From Xylogone sp. PMI_703 (Eukaryota > Ascomycota > Leotiomycetes), in contig JAJTUQ010000009.1 of the NCBI GenBank assembly GCA_021399445.1, forward strand, positions 885,501-949,500: 64,000 nucleotides of DNA, written 5' to 3'. Made by a program: the position numbers and the translations under genes. Below the pieces are notes generated by a model that saw nothing but the letters and a program-made list of their open reading frames with translations, did no database searches and was not told where the DNA came from. Each line of letters begins with the position of its first letter. The first letter of the stretch is position 1. Shown here piece by piece: positions 11,856-23,353 of the stretch.

Positions 11856-14450
11856 GATTCAGCTTGATTTCAATGGAAGGCCTAAACTGATTGTGTTTGA
11901 CTTAAGGGCAACTTAAGATCATGACCTGTAGTGCACCTAACTAACTTATATAGACTTATATACTGAACTCCGTACTCCGAAATCCAATTCAAGATATTGC
12001 TATTACGAACTCTGGCCATGACATGATTACAGGCATGTTTTTGATGCATCATTGCGCCATACATAGATGCCATCGAATCCTCGAACGAGTTTAACCAATT
12101 ACGACTATCTCGGACTCGTCATTAAGAAAGGCGTACAGATAGGCGATGCCGGAGTTCAGCGTGCCTAGCACTCCTGAAGCTAGTTAACATGTACGAGGCC
12201 TACTAAGCTTCAGGTGTAGCCAATCAACCTCAGTAAAGAACGGATTTGTGCCACATATTGTCGTGTCAGATCTTAGCGCACAATGGTAGGAAGGTTATCT
12301 CATGTTTGTAGTATATTAGTGGTCCGGGACATTTCACAGATGGCTAGACGGTGATTCCGACAGATGATTAAAGTTCTACTCCTCCACGGGCTTGGACTTT
12401 ATATCACTCCGTGCAGTTCGACTTCTCTACACTTGACTATTGAATGTAAGAAGATAAAACGATCAAACACACCAGGCGTATAAACGGCGATTAGATGAGC
12501 CATGTATTAGCGACAAAAAGGTTCTTTAAAGTATGCATACACGTCAAGTCCTTGTACTAGGCTGCCATAGATACAGCACCGATTACCACTCCTGGTTGAA
12601 CCCCCTTCACCAAGTGTATGAGCACCTTCTTTCTATTTTCGTTTGTCGTATTGTAGTAACCTAAGGAACCAATAGAAAATGGCTGGTAAAAGCCCGGGTC
12701 ATAGCAGAGATAAACAGATATAAAGCCCATTAGATTCAAGTCGGCTTAACATCTCAGGCTCCTTGGAAAGCCCAATAGGATAACGATCCGCAAAGTCCCA
12801 GATGGCCATAGGCCAATTGTGGTCGCCGCGGCAAGAGACAACCCTTGGGATTGGCTGCAGCAAAAGGATCTCCGGTAGTTGTGATCCTACCGGGTGGTGA
12901 AAGGAAGGGCTTGGTGTTAATGGTGCCGGCCATACTATCTAGATCTACCACAGGAGTAGACGGAAGTCTACTTCCGGAGGCGCACAGGGGCCAAGTGTTG
13001 CGCTTTGGCTGCTAATGTCAGCGCAGCAAAATCTCGATGCATGCGTTTAGGTAATACAGTTTGTTAGGTTGTCATCCAATACTGACCAGTCAGCAACTCA
13101 TATGTGTATCACAACTTCTATAATGTCGGCGAACAGACCACATGATCGAGCGACATCCACAGCCCGGGCTAGCAAAAGGAGAGGCGAACAATATCTAAGT
13201 TTTCTTACTGCTCATACTCTACTGGACTCCGATGTTGACTGGGGACTCTGCTTCCCAGAAGCGGAAGTTGGGAGTAAACTGCGGCGGGAAATATCATGAC
13301 CGCCCCATCTACCATCCCGACCCTCAGCGGTGATACACTCGTCGAGATCCATCGAGGACCCTCATCGCTTGACAGCAGCTATACCTAACCAGAGGATTTC
13401 TTCGGTGCCACTATCGCGAAAGTGGTAAGGAGTTCTCATCTCCGCCGTTCTCCACAAGAGTCCGGCAGCCCTCCTCCGTACTTGCCCTTGAAAGGCGGAT
13501 CACGCTCTCCCCTTCCTCTTCTCCTCGTCAGATTATCATCACCAGCCAGCACAAAGCACAAGAGCCTCCTGAGCACCTATTACTCTTTTGTCTACCCTCA
13601 TTACCATATAATCTCGCCTTCTGATCTACTATCACTCGGTGGCTTTAGCCGTTTTGGCAGCCGCACTTGATTCCTCCTCTTGAAGCTTTGCTTTGCTCCT
13701 ACATCCTGACTCCCCATGATGGCAGCAAGCGTAGATCTATCCCATACTGCATACTTTCCAACAATGGAGATACCTCCTAGAATCCACGACAGCAATTTTG
13801 ATTCTTCTATTGGCTATGACCAGCATGGTATCTATCAAAACTATGAGTCAGAGTGCATTTTCAATGGCTAAAATATCTAAGGGGAGTCGATGGCGTTGCA
13901 TTCATTGGGAGCCCGTATATACCATATACCACATTTCTCTTTCTCTATCCTATTACCAGAGAATCTTTAGCTCAAGTGGGCATGATTCCTGTAAAACTAG
14001 ATACTCAAGGTCTCGACGAGGGCTATGATCGCCGGAGGAAGCGAAATGGCAACGAGAAGTTGGTCTCTCGCATGTTAATGTATGGTTTCCTTACCCGTAA
14101 TTCCAGTTTTCTCTAAAAATACGCTAATAATATTACAGTTGTAGACGTTCGACAAAATTACTTCATTTCAGCCCACACTTATAGCGTTGCCGCTCGCTGT
14201 AGATACTTTTTCACCATAGTGATAATCTGTCCTTGCTCTACCTCGCTGATATTAACCATGGGATCCGAAAATAGTAGTTCAAGCCGTAGCTGGCAAAAGT
14301 GGCACTCATTTTCATCCAACATCCTCCTAGGGGCATATTCTAGGCCCTAAGCCAAGGGCCAAGTTGCTTATAATTACATAAAAGGCCTAATTAATTACCT
14401 ATTAGAACAATTAGAAATTCCAATATAATTTCCTATTTCCAGCGTAATAT
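11856..14450. other. long intergenic stretch with weak coding traces
   Basis: The left end is the upstream region of the dehydrogenase. Open frames between 13069 and 14116 on both strands are short, have no recognisable domain and break into one another. One plus-strand run at about 13790-13850 reads NFDSSIGYDQHG-like sequence but stops soon after. Nothing could be assigned, apart from the weak minus-strand trace listed separately. Confidence 0.4.
12600..12935 (-). pseudogene. possible degraded coding fragment, family unknown
   Basis: One minus-strand frame gives a protein-like run containing MAIWDFADRYPIGLSKEPEM, followed by a hydrophobic stretch interrupted by TGA and TAG. A different frame upstream starts with an ATG (MAGTINTKPFLSPPGR). 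It could be a remnant of a membrane protein or chance. No domain is recognised and the call rests only on composition. Confidence 0.2.
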
Positions 14451-15536
14451 CTACCCTGAATATTCCGCCCTTAATAGCTCCATATTTTCTTGTAACCTCC
14501 AACGCATTTCCATATGCTTCCGTGAGATCATAGATACATGAATATGTTTGGTGAATAGACTATCCAATGGCGTGAGGCTCATTATCTTGTGTGATCTACG
14601 TGAAGGATTGATATTTGCGCCTTTTCTGATTGATAGTTCAACAATATTTTCGTAGTTATCAGTTGGTGACACCCGTAATTCATCATAATATCTTTTTATG
14701 CCCTGAGCATTGACATCTGCACCTCTTGCGATTAACAGATCGACGATGTTTTCCTGAAGTTTCAGGGCTGCTGCCAGTAATGCATAACCATATATTCCTC
14801 CTCAGGCATTGATATCTGCACCTTTTGCAGTTAGGAATTCGACGATCCTTTCGTGGCCTCCAATTGATGCTGCCTGTAATGCGCTACCGAATAGTCCGCT
14901 TTGAGCATTAATATCCGCACCTTCTGCTATTAGGAGTTCGACAATCCTTTCGTGGCCTCCAAATGATGCCATTTGTAATGCGTTTCCAAAGGTTTCCGTA
15001 CCTTGAGCATTAATATCAGCACCTTCTGCAATTAATAATTCGATAATCTCCTTGTGGCCTTCGAATGATGCTATCTGTAATGCATTACCATATTCCCCAA
15101 TGCCTTCGGCGTTGATGTCAGCTCCTTTTTTAATGAGTAATTTAATGACCTTTTGGTGGCCTCCAACTGCTGCCGCTTGTAGTGCGTTGCCATACCTTCC
15201 GCCGCGAGTGTTAACATTAGCCCCACTATTTATCAGATCCTCTATCTCAAATTGTAACCCTCCAAGTGACGCATAGTATAATCTTGAAGCCTCAATTTCT
15301 TTATCGTTCAATGGCTTCTCGCGAGGCTTCTTATTCCACGGCTGATCTGGATCGAACAAGCAAAGCCAATTATAATATGCTTTTTTTCGAATATGAAAAA
15401 ATTCTAAAATAAGCCTATGAAGGACTTCGTGTTGTTCGTTCCTCTTTGCAGCATGGCTTAACCAGTATTGGGCGCAATATTTCGCGAAAGGGAAGCGAAT
15501 ATTGATTTGTGAGATTGTGAGGTCCTGGTCTAGATG
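14451..15536 (-). pseudogene. ankyrin-repeat C-terminal half of the split NLR
   Basis: Reading starts at the left border of the DNA transposon with HLDQDL and FPFAKYCAQYW, a stretch that in fungal NACHT-ankyrin proteins joins the winged-helix region to the repeats. Seven ankyrin repeats follow (marks: YGNALQ...GG, LLI, GADINA). The frame is interrupted by one in-frame TGA at 14802-14804 after the fifth repeat; two weaker repeats and a short tail continue in the same frame to TAG at 14451. The TGA can be explained by one C-to-T change in CGA. This piece has no start codon or promoter of its own: its 5' half lies at 28282-30819, 12.7 kb away. Codons from both halves join in phase. Confidence 0.9.
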
Positions 15537-15538
15537 TA
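15537..15538. repeat. TA target-site duplication, left copy
   Basis: TA lies immediately outside the left inverted repeat and is matched by TA at 28280-28281. TA duplication is the rule for Tc1/mariner/pogo elements. A single TA at this place restores the NLR reading frame. Confidence 0.85.
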
Positions 15539-15646
15539 ATCGTTCGGCTTACACAGCACTCACCACATTACTTACGTAATATGGTGAGGGACAGCAATAC
15601 GCAAAAAACACCAATACGCAAATTTTGCCTCCAAATTCATACCTCC
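15539..15646 (+). repeat. terminal inverted repeat, left
   Basis: It starts ATCGTTCGGCTTACACAGC and matches the reverse complement of 28172-28279 over about 108 bp with one C/T difference. An internal imperfect palindrome (CACCACATTAC...GTAATATGGTG) lies about 20-47 bp from the end. Confidence 0.93.
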
Positions 15647-15694
15647 TAATTCAAACTCAAACTACTCCACCCCACGCAATTATTATAGTCTCTA

Positions 15695-16557
15695 CTACTC
15701 TACATGGAATCTTTGCCTTATAAATATACCATATTTATCAAGGTCAGACACTATTGCCTTGTATTTCATACACCATGGCCGTGCAAGCCGGGCTTCCCTC
15801 ATATTGACTACCCTAGCTTCCTCCTCTCTATCATCTTCAATTTGACGTAATACTTGACGGCCATATATCTCATCATATTTCTGTACAATCTTATTGCCAT
15901 CTGGTCGGATTTTGTGTCTCTCAGCTACAAGGCTAAGGTCAAATATTCGTTAAGTTGAAAGTACACCTCTTAACATGGAGGTTTCAGCTACCTTACCCAA
16001 TTTATCTTGAACACATACAACAGAAGGGGTAATTTCAATTCTATTGATTGATTCAATTGTACGTGTTCGAACATATTCTATTCTACTTTTCTATGTACGT
16101 AAAGTAAAGGGTATAAGCCACTCTGCTTATGTAGTTTATGGTAATGTACTAAGATTAAAGATATCAAATATATCTTTAAATACATCTTCAGATATATCTG
16201 ACGATATATCAGACTTAATTGTCTGTTTGCCTTGATATAATTTGACTTTTTTTAAAACAATCTCAGGGTTTAATGAAATTAATCCTGTTTTTCTAAAAGT
16301 AGATTAGATTATATGGTACTTGAATGTATAATCCCAAAAACGTTGAAAATAACGAAAAAATTCAACTTTTGAGACATCAGTTATACCCATAAATATGTCC
16401 TTTCGTATAACTTTTTTGAAATAATGTTTCAAGCCTTGAAATATACCAACATCTAAAGGTTAAAGGAAGTGTATAAGGTGTAATAAGAGTTAGAAAGGGC
16501 AAATACGATATTATCAGCAAAAATCAATAAAATCTTGTGTTAAATGAGATCTATGAC
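15695..16557 (-). pseudogene. pogo-like transposase, C-terminal half
   Basis: This continues the transposase frame after the retrotransposon insertion. It begins HRSHLTQDFIDFC directly after the DG of the other half, then has PLDVGIFQGLKHYF, the conserved block after the second catalytic Asp in DDE_1 transposases. Further on there are traces typical of the Fot1 tail (an ST-x-RKTGL-like block, then a GRQ-x-LRQIEDDREE-like basic and acidic tail) ending in TAG at 15695. Many stops and frame changes are present. The third acidic catalytic residue cannot be placed with confidence. Confidence 0.82.
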
Positions 16558-16840
16558 TGTGGTAGAGAATCCGCGCGCGGGTAATAGTAGTTCCACCGCC
16601 GAAACCTCCGAATTTTATATATGGAGCGGTTCGTACGGTATTGCAATAGACAGCGATTTGCACTCCTATTTTACAGATATACAAGCTCTGATTAGCTCCC
16701 TTACGATTTCTACGATTGCTACAATATCGCGATATTGGTGATCGTATTGTATGGTGTTGTTGTTGTTGTTCGTTGCATACCTCCATGCCGGCTGCCAGAG
16801 ATCACGTGCCTCCCATAGCACTCACCCCTTCCCTTTCACA
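16558..16840 (+). repeat. 5' LTR of element C
   Basis: 283 bp, TG...CA, with a GTT microsatellite near its 3' part. It differs from the 3' LTR at four sites, all A/G transitions (near 16566, 16654, 16684 and 16696). Confidence 0.95.
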
Positions 16841-16841
16841 T

Positions 16842-16857
16842 TGGGGCGCAATCCAGG
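16842..16857 (+). other. putative tRNA primer-binding site
   Basis: One base after the 5' LTR the sequence reads TGGGGCGCAATCC, beginning with the TGG that pairs with a tRNA CCA end. The tRNA was not identified. Confidence 0.5.
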
Positions 16858-17541
16858 GAAGACTGAAAATCGATCTTTTGAAGCTAAAGGATAGGTATAG
16901 CAATGGAGGAAACAGCAAATACTCGAAGAAAGCGCTGCTCAGAGTGGGCGTGCCGAAAGACCCTGAAAACTTCGCAACGAGCGGAATCCGGAGACCGGAA
17001 AGGTGTACGCAATCAATTGATTACGGAGACGCCATTCGGAGACGACAGAGACGTTAGAGATACACGGCATGAATCAACTAAGGGAGCTGACAGCAATGCC
17101 GTGTCAAGATAGTGCGATTATGGGGGGAATTCGAGGAAAAGAACCCCTATTTTGGAGGCAAAGCGGGAGCACCGGGAATCCGAAACACCATCGGCACGGG
17201 AAGAAGAAAGCTCCCAGGTCAGTTCTACTGGCAACGCTATCAATCGGCATGGAAAGACGGGAAGAACTCGATCAATTGATTCGGAGATGGGTAAGTTAGA
17301 AACCGAGGAGAGACCTCAAGAGAGCCAGCTCCTTGACAGGAAGAAGATATATAAACAGATAACGCAAGAAGCGTTGAGAACGGCAGAGCACTTTATTCTA
17401 TTGTTATTCAATATCATTCTACTATTTCAGAGCATCTTTATGTCCCGAGACCGAAAGGGTTAAGATAATCAAAGACCAGAGAGTTTATGCACGGCTGACG
17501 GGTCAGCCGAAAGAACTCCATCAACAGATTCAACAAGCAAC
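16858..17541 (+). other. leader of element C between PBS and gag
   Basis: About 680 bp without a protein-like frame. It contains two copies of a TCAATTGATT-centred motif (near 17011 and 17271). Presumed untranslated and packaging region of the retrotransposon. Confidence 0.5.
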
Positions 17542-19707
17542 ATGTCGAATACGGAAAGGAATACAACCCGAGCTCAGGGAGCTCCTGGGATGTCCCAGCT
17601 TCAACCGTATGGGAACTCTTTACTCTATAGAGCTCCATACCCCCCAAGTGTGCTACCTTATTTCGAGGGACAGAACATTATGGACTTCTTTGATTTGCTT
17701 GAGGACGAGTTTAAATTGACCAGAGAAGGGACAAATGATGAGATGAAAAAGATGGGGTTTGCCCAGCGCTGTAACCTGAAAGTCAGGTTTGCCATCAAGA
17801 ATCTTAAGGTTTGGAAGGAAGGGGACTGGGAAACCTTCAAAACAGTTTTACTCAGAGAGTTCAGAGACCAAGATATGCAGCAACAACAAATGACGTTGGA
17901 CTATCTAATTGCGTTCAAGAGCAAACCCAGAACCGAGAAGGATAACCTGAGAGCGTATACCAGGGAGTTCATGCAAATAGCCCAGACGTTATTGACGAAG
18001 AAAGAGGCTTCAAGCTAGGAATTAAGTTTGTATTATCTCCAAGGACTCCCGAATTGGGTAAGTAAGAAGATAATCGAGAAGTGTAAGGTGGACACGAAGG
18101 ACAAGACAACGATAGACCTCGATAAGCTAGCTGAGAGCTTCAGAGAGTAAGATGACAACTATGATACGATAAAGGAGGTTCAAAACTACGGAAGAAAGGA
18201 AAATATGGATAAAGTTGTAGAATATTTCAACCAGGAAGTCAAGACTTCTGAAAACCTGAAGTTCCGACCACCGGCAGTCCCCAATCCACAGATATCGGGA
18301 GCCAGTGACGTTGCAGTAAAGGAGGACAAGACTGTCGACAATATGGCGAAGATGTTTGAGGCGTTGACCTTAACGATAAAGGCCTTAGAGAGCACCATCA
18401 AAGCGAGCGGAAACCCAAGTGGGGGCGGTAGAGCAGCTACCGGAAGCGGAAGACCATGGGGTCAAGGAGAAGCCGGGGTACGAGCGGCTGAAGGGAGCTC
18501 TATAACTTGCTATTATTGTGGCGAAGAAGGCCATACACGACTGCGCTGTGATATTTTTGCAAGTGATATGGCTAATGGGCTCTGTCACGAGAAGAATGGC
18601 CGGGTTTATCATGGGCAGGAGAGTCCCGGTGCCCTTGAAGCTCAATTCTATCGTGGCACTCCTCAACGTGAGATTATTCTACGGTGGAGGGGGAATTCGC
18701 AAGCCGGTGGAGGGTCCGTACCTACTGGAGGTGTACAATCGTTGATAGTAGAGCTGTCCGATGACGAATCTGACTTTGAAGACTTCATGACGGCCGAAGC
18801 ATTCGTTGAAGTAAATGCGGCGAGGGTTGATGGGCCAAAGAAAGAGAGCAAGTGGCAATCGGAGAACAGAGTATTGAAGCGGCGAGCAGAAGACGAGAAA
18901 AAGCTAATTGCCCCGAAGTTACCAAAGTTGGGCAATTGGAAGCCGGCGAAGGTTGACGATGACTCTGAGCCGGAAGATATGGTTATTGACATAGCAGACG
19001 ATAGTAAACAAGGTAAGACAGTCAGATTTGTGGATTCCAAGACCCCGGTAGAGCGGGAACCGTCACTTCTGGAGAAACTGAAGAGCAACCCAAGTCAGGA
19101 CCAAGTTTTGGACAAGGTTTTGAAGCAAAAGGTAGAATTGACGGTTGAGGAGATCTTGTCGTCATCGAATTTGCTCCAGAAGCTCATATTTGGGCGTGGA
19201 AAACCGGTGGCTAAGAAGAAGGTGAAAGTTCAGTATGTTACGAAGGAAGAGGATCGCCTTTATACAGTTAGAACACCCAAAGTCAAGGTACGGTTAGGGG
19301 ACGCTGTTGAGTGGAAAGCTCTCCTCGATACCGGAGCAGAGATTAATGTCATGACCAGTCGGCTGGCCAACGAGCTCGGTTTGCCAGTACGAGCAAACCC
19401 GGAGATGGTGATGGTATCAGCAACCGGAGAGAGGAAACAATTCGACAGTGTGTGTAATGACGTGGAAGTCAGAATCGGCCCAATATCGATAACTACGCAC
19501 ATATTCGTCACGAATAAAGCGTCATCAGAGCTGATACTGAGGACCCCGTTTATATGGAGAGCTCGGATGGAGTTCAAGCCCAAAGAGGACAGAATGTACG
19601 TTACAATATATAGTGAAGATACGAACGAGAGAGTGACTATACGTGTCTCTCCATCCCCGGAATATGGCTACATTCAACGGCAAACAGACCAATCGGGAAA
19701 CGAGTAG
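17542..19707 (+). pseudogene. gag (capsid, CCHC knuckle, aspartic protease) of element C
   Basis: One frame runs from ATG 17542 to TAG 19705-19707 (722 codons with stop) and is broken by TAG at 18016 and TAA at 18148, each one C-to-T or G-to-A change from a sense codon. The first 200 codons are a gag/capsid-like helical region (FEGQNIMDFFDLLEDEF). A zinc knuckle CYYCGEEGHTRLRC (CX2CX4HX4C) follows, then an acidic linker, then a retropepsin-like protease with the active-site motif LLDTGAEINVM near 19327. The stretch 18205-19707 is 500 codons without a stop. The protease is thus fused to gag, and pol follows in the -1 frame. Its products would form the particle and cleave the polyprotein. Confidence 0.92.
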
Positions 19708-22700
19708 TCGACGCTTCTCAGAGGCCGAGTGTTGACGGAAAGTGGGTCTCTGAATATCGTGGTGGAAAGGCAGGAGGTGGAGCGCGAAAGGTGAAGGTGC
19801 AAGGATTACAAGCTGTCGGATCGAGGGACGTCCCACGACATACGGAATATACAGATGAAAGGGAGGTAAAGGTGCCTGGGATGATGTAGACGACAAGATA
19901 TGCAGGATGGGACCCCTGGGAAAGCGTCAAGGCTCTTACGGAGGCTTATCTGTTGACGATGTACAAGAGAAAGGCTCAAAAGATACGACCGGTGGATTTA
20001 GGAGTTTCGGATGAGAGCAAACCAGGCGGAATCGACAATTGGAAAGAGGAATTAAAGGCATTGGAAGTGCCACCGGCAATCCCCGGGAAGTATGATCACT
20101 GGATCACGCCGAAATTCTCGAAGATCAAGAAAAGAGAGCGTTTGACGCCAGAAAAGATAGACAAGTTGATTTTTGGTGACCAGCTAACACCGGAGGAGCG
20201 TGAGTTGTTCGTTGAATTACTGTACAACCGGGAGGAAGCGATTACTTTTGACTTTTCACATGTGAGAACAATTAGACCAGAGGTGGCACCACCGCAAGTC
20301 ATACGAACGATCAAGCATGACGTATGACAAGAGATGAATATACCATTACCAAAAGCCTTGGTACCGGTGGCTATACGAATACTACAAGAACGTATCGATC
20401 AAAGAGTACTAGAGCGGAGCCATGGGCCTTATAAGAACAAGTGATTCCTGGTCGAAAAGAAGGTTAAGAAGACCTACCGGTTGATAAATACGGCCACTAT
20501 GATAAATAAGTATACGATACAAGATACCAACTTGCCACCTTCAGCAGACGCTTTTGCGGAGGAATTCGCTGGATGTACTATTGCTTCGTTGGTTGACTTC
20601 TTTTCAGGATATGATCAAGTCGAATTAGCTATAAAAAGCCAAGATATGACAAGATTCGCGACTCCTATAAGTCTTTTGCGGTATACGAGGTTGCCTCAAG
20701 GAGCGACCAACTCAGTGGCTCAGTTTATGCGGATTGTCACTCGAATATTAGAAGACCTTATCCCTCATATTTGCAAGCCGTTTTTGGACGATATACCGGT
20801 GAAAAGACCCTATTCAACATATGACAACCAAGAAGTGGCGCCGGGAATCCGAAGATACGTTCTAAAGCATGTTCAGAACCTCGACAAAGTGCTGTACAAT
20901 ATAGAGCGATCAGGTGCTACCATAGGACCGAAATCCCAGTTCGGAATGCCGGGAATCAAGATTGTAGGGTATATATGTGATATTGATGGAAGGCATCCCG
21001 ACAGCGTGAAGGTTCTGAAGATATTGGATTGGCCAGCTTGTAGAGATAAGAGAGAAGCCAGAGCTTTTTTAGGGATATGCGTCTACTACCATATTTGGAT
21101 CAAGGACTTCGCTGTAGTAGCCGCACCAATATACAGATTATTACGGAAAAGCACAGAATAGTCTTGGAACCTTGAGCAAGAAGAGGCTATGGATAAACTG
21201 AAAATGGCCTTGGTATCACCACTGGCGCTCAGGAGGTTAGATTACGAGTCAGGAAAGACGATTATACTAGCAGTAGACGCCTCTTTACTTGGGTAGGGAG
21301 GAGTTATCATGCAAATTGGAGAGACTGGTGAAAGATACCCGAACTGGTATGAAAGTGGCATATGGTCAGACGCTGAGCAAAAGTACAATACTACGAAACG
21401 AGAATGTAGAGCGTTATTGAAAGCTCTCAAGAAATTCCGTTCAGACCTGTATAAAATCAAGTTCGTGGTGGAAACCGACGCCAATGTACTTGTAGCCTAA
21501 TTAAATGGGACAGCTTCCGATGTCCCAGGTGCTCTGTTGACTAGATGGCTTACGTGGATTCGATTGTTCGATTTTGATGTCAAGCACGTTCCAGGAAAGA
21601 AGAATGAAGCGGCGAATGGCTTATCCCGGAGGCCACTAGCCGAAGGTGAAGAGATCAAAGATGGTCAAGCCATCGAAGACCATATTGACGCAGATCTGTA
21701 TGCCATACGAGTGGCGGCTATGTCAGTTGAACCCGAAGGGTTGCTGGAAGACGAATACAGAGAAGAATTCCATGCAATCACGCGGTATTTGTTGACGTTG
21801 ATCAGACCTGAAGATATGAATGAACAGGATTTCCGACTATTCAAGCAGAAGGCACTCAAATTCGAAGTTATCGATCGAATATTGTACTGACGAGCCGGCA
21901 AGAACATTCCAAAGACCAGAGTGATTAATTCCACCGAAAAACAGCAGGAAATCATGAAAGAACTACACGAGGAGAGTAAGCACAGGGGACGTGATAACAC
22001 TTATTACAAGGTTTCAAGAAGATATTGGTGGCCACGGCTATACATACAAGTAGGAGAGTATTACGCTTCGTGTGAGGAATGCCAAAAGAGGACAAGGGAA
22101 AGAACCTCTGATTTACTGTATCCAACGCTCCCAGCTTACCTTTGGCAAACGGTCAGCTTGGATATCGTGCATATGCCGCCTGATAAGGGATTCAACTACT
22201 TGGTTATGGCAAAAGAACACCTCTTTGGATGGCCAGAGGAAAGAGCGCTCCGGAAGGCCGATTCTTCAAATATACGGCGATTCATATGAGAAGACATTAT
22301 TTGCCGGTATAGTATGTTCAGAAGACTTATAGTAAATGACGGTCCTGAAAACAAGAAACACGTAGAGGTTCTGGCTGAAAGCTATAGCATTGACAGAGTT
22401 CTGTCGTCGGCCTATAACCCACACGGCAATAGTATGATTGAACGTGGTCATAAACAGATTATGGACGCTTTATCGAAGATCACAGGCAGAAGATCGAGGA
22501 AGTGGGTGTCGCAATTACCAGGAGTCCTTATAACAGACCGAGCAACGGTAAAGGCACCTACAGGTTAATCACCGGCGAGCTTAGTATACGGATCAGAGAT
22601 GGTATTACTGGTGGAAGTCAAGTATAAGACTTGGAGGATACTAGAATGGGAAAAAGTACGGTCAACGAACGAGTTATTAGCTATAAGGGCCCGACAAATC

Positions 22701-23339
22701 GATTTAAGGGAAGATATCATCACAGACGCGAAAAACAAGCTCCATCGCCGACGAATTGAAGGGAAAGAGTGGTTTGATAACAACTCCCGAGTTAGAACTA
22801 AGCCTATTCCGAAAAATAGTATGGTATTAGTATACGACGTCAAACGATCGATCGACAAATCCCGAGAATCCAAGTTAAAATACAGGTGAAGAGGCCCCTT
22901 TAAAGTCAAAAAAGTCAATGCTGAGAAAGGCTGGTATGTACTGGAGGAGTTCGATGGAACTCAGCTTGCTGGAACGTTTGCTGGCAATCGGTTGAAGGTC
23001 TTCGTACGAAGGGGAGGATTCTACGAAGAATAAATCGAAGATGGACAGGTTGAAGAATCAAGAGACAACCCTGTTCAGAGCAATCAGGAGAGCGAAAGGG
23101 CCATGATACTGGTCAACGAAGAAGGAGAGTGAGTGGAAGAACCCAAGCCAATAAAGTTTGAAGAGAATACGTCTGAAAGCGACGCCGAATCTATAAATTC
23201 AGAGGATCTAGAGCTACCGATACAAACCCGTCAAATGGTACAAAAACGACTACGAAAGCAACAACAACAAGAAGACCAACAATATATTCCCGAAGGACAA
23301 AGATTTGCGGTAATATTACCATCAACACCGAAAAACTGA
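19617..23339 (+). pseudogene. pol (RT, RNase H, integrase) of element C
   Basis: All pol motifs share the frame whose codons start at multiples of three. This frame is open from 19617, overlaps the end of gag by about 90 bp and ends at TGA 23337. Twelve nonsense codons interrupt it (19887, 20325, 20442, 21159, 21294, 21498, 21888, 22287, 22566, 22887, 23031, 23130). RT is near 20480-21160 (VDFFSGYDQVEL, LPQGATNS, FLDDI as the YxDD box). RNase H is near 21240-21500 (ILAVDAS; the conserved Trp after SLLG is now TAG). Integrase has an HHCC zinc finger near 21960-22090 and a DDE core (SLDIVHMP, VNDGPENK, NSMIERGH). A tail of about 100 Gln- and Glu-rich codons follows. The most diagnostic broken codons are Trp codons turned to TAG or TGA. 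Confidence 0.93.
19695..19736 (+). promoter_or_regulatory. -1 ribosomal frameshift signal at the gag/pol junction
   Basis: The heptamer GGGAAAC (19695-19701) is read in gag as G GGA AAC, the X XXY YYZ phase needed for simultaneous slippage, and lies one codon before the gag stop. After a 5-nt spacer, GTCGACGC (19707-19714) can pair with GTGTTGAC (19729-19736) in an 8-bp stem with two G.U pairs and a 14-nt loop. A -1 shift lands exactly in the pol frame. The same heptamer is known from retroviral gag-pro junctions. Function is inferred. Confidence 0.75.
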
Positions 23340-23353
23340 GACAAAGACAGCAG

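Noticed and set aside
16514..16786. Minus-strand open frame in the 5' LTR of element C, repeated at 27009-27257
   Set aside because: It lies across the LTRs, starts in a CAA/CAC microsatellite and has no domain; it is a by-product of the LTR sequence.
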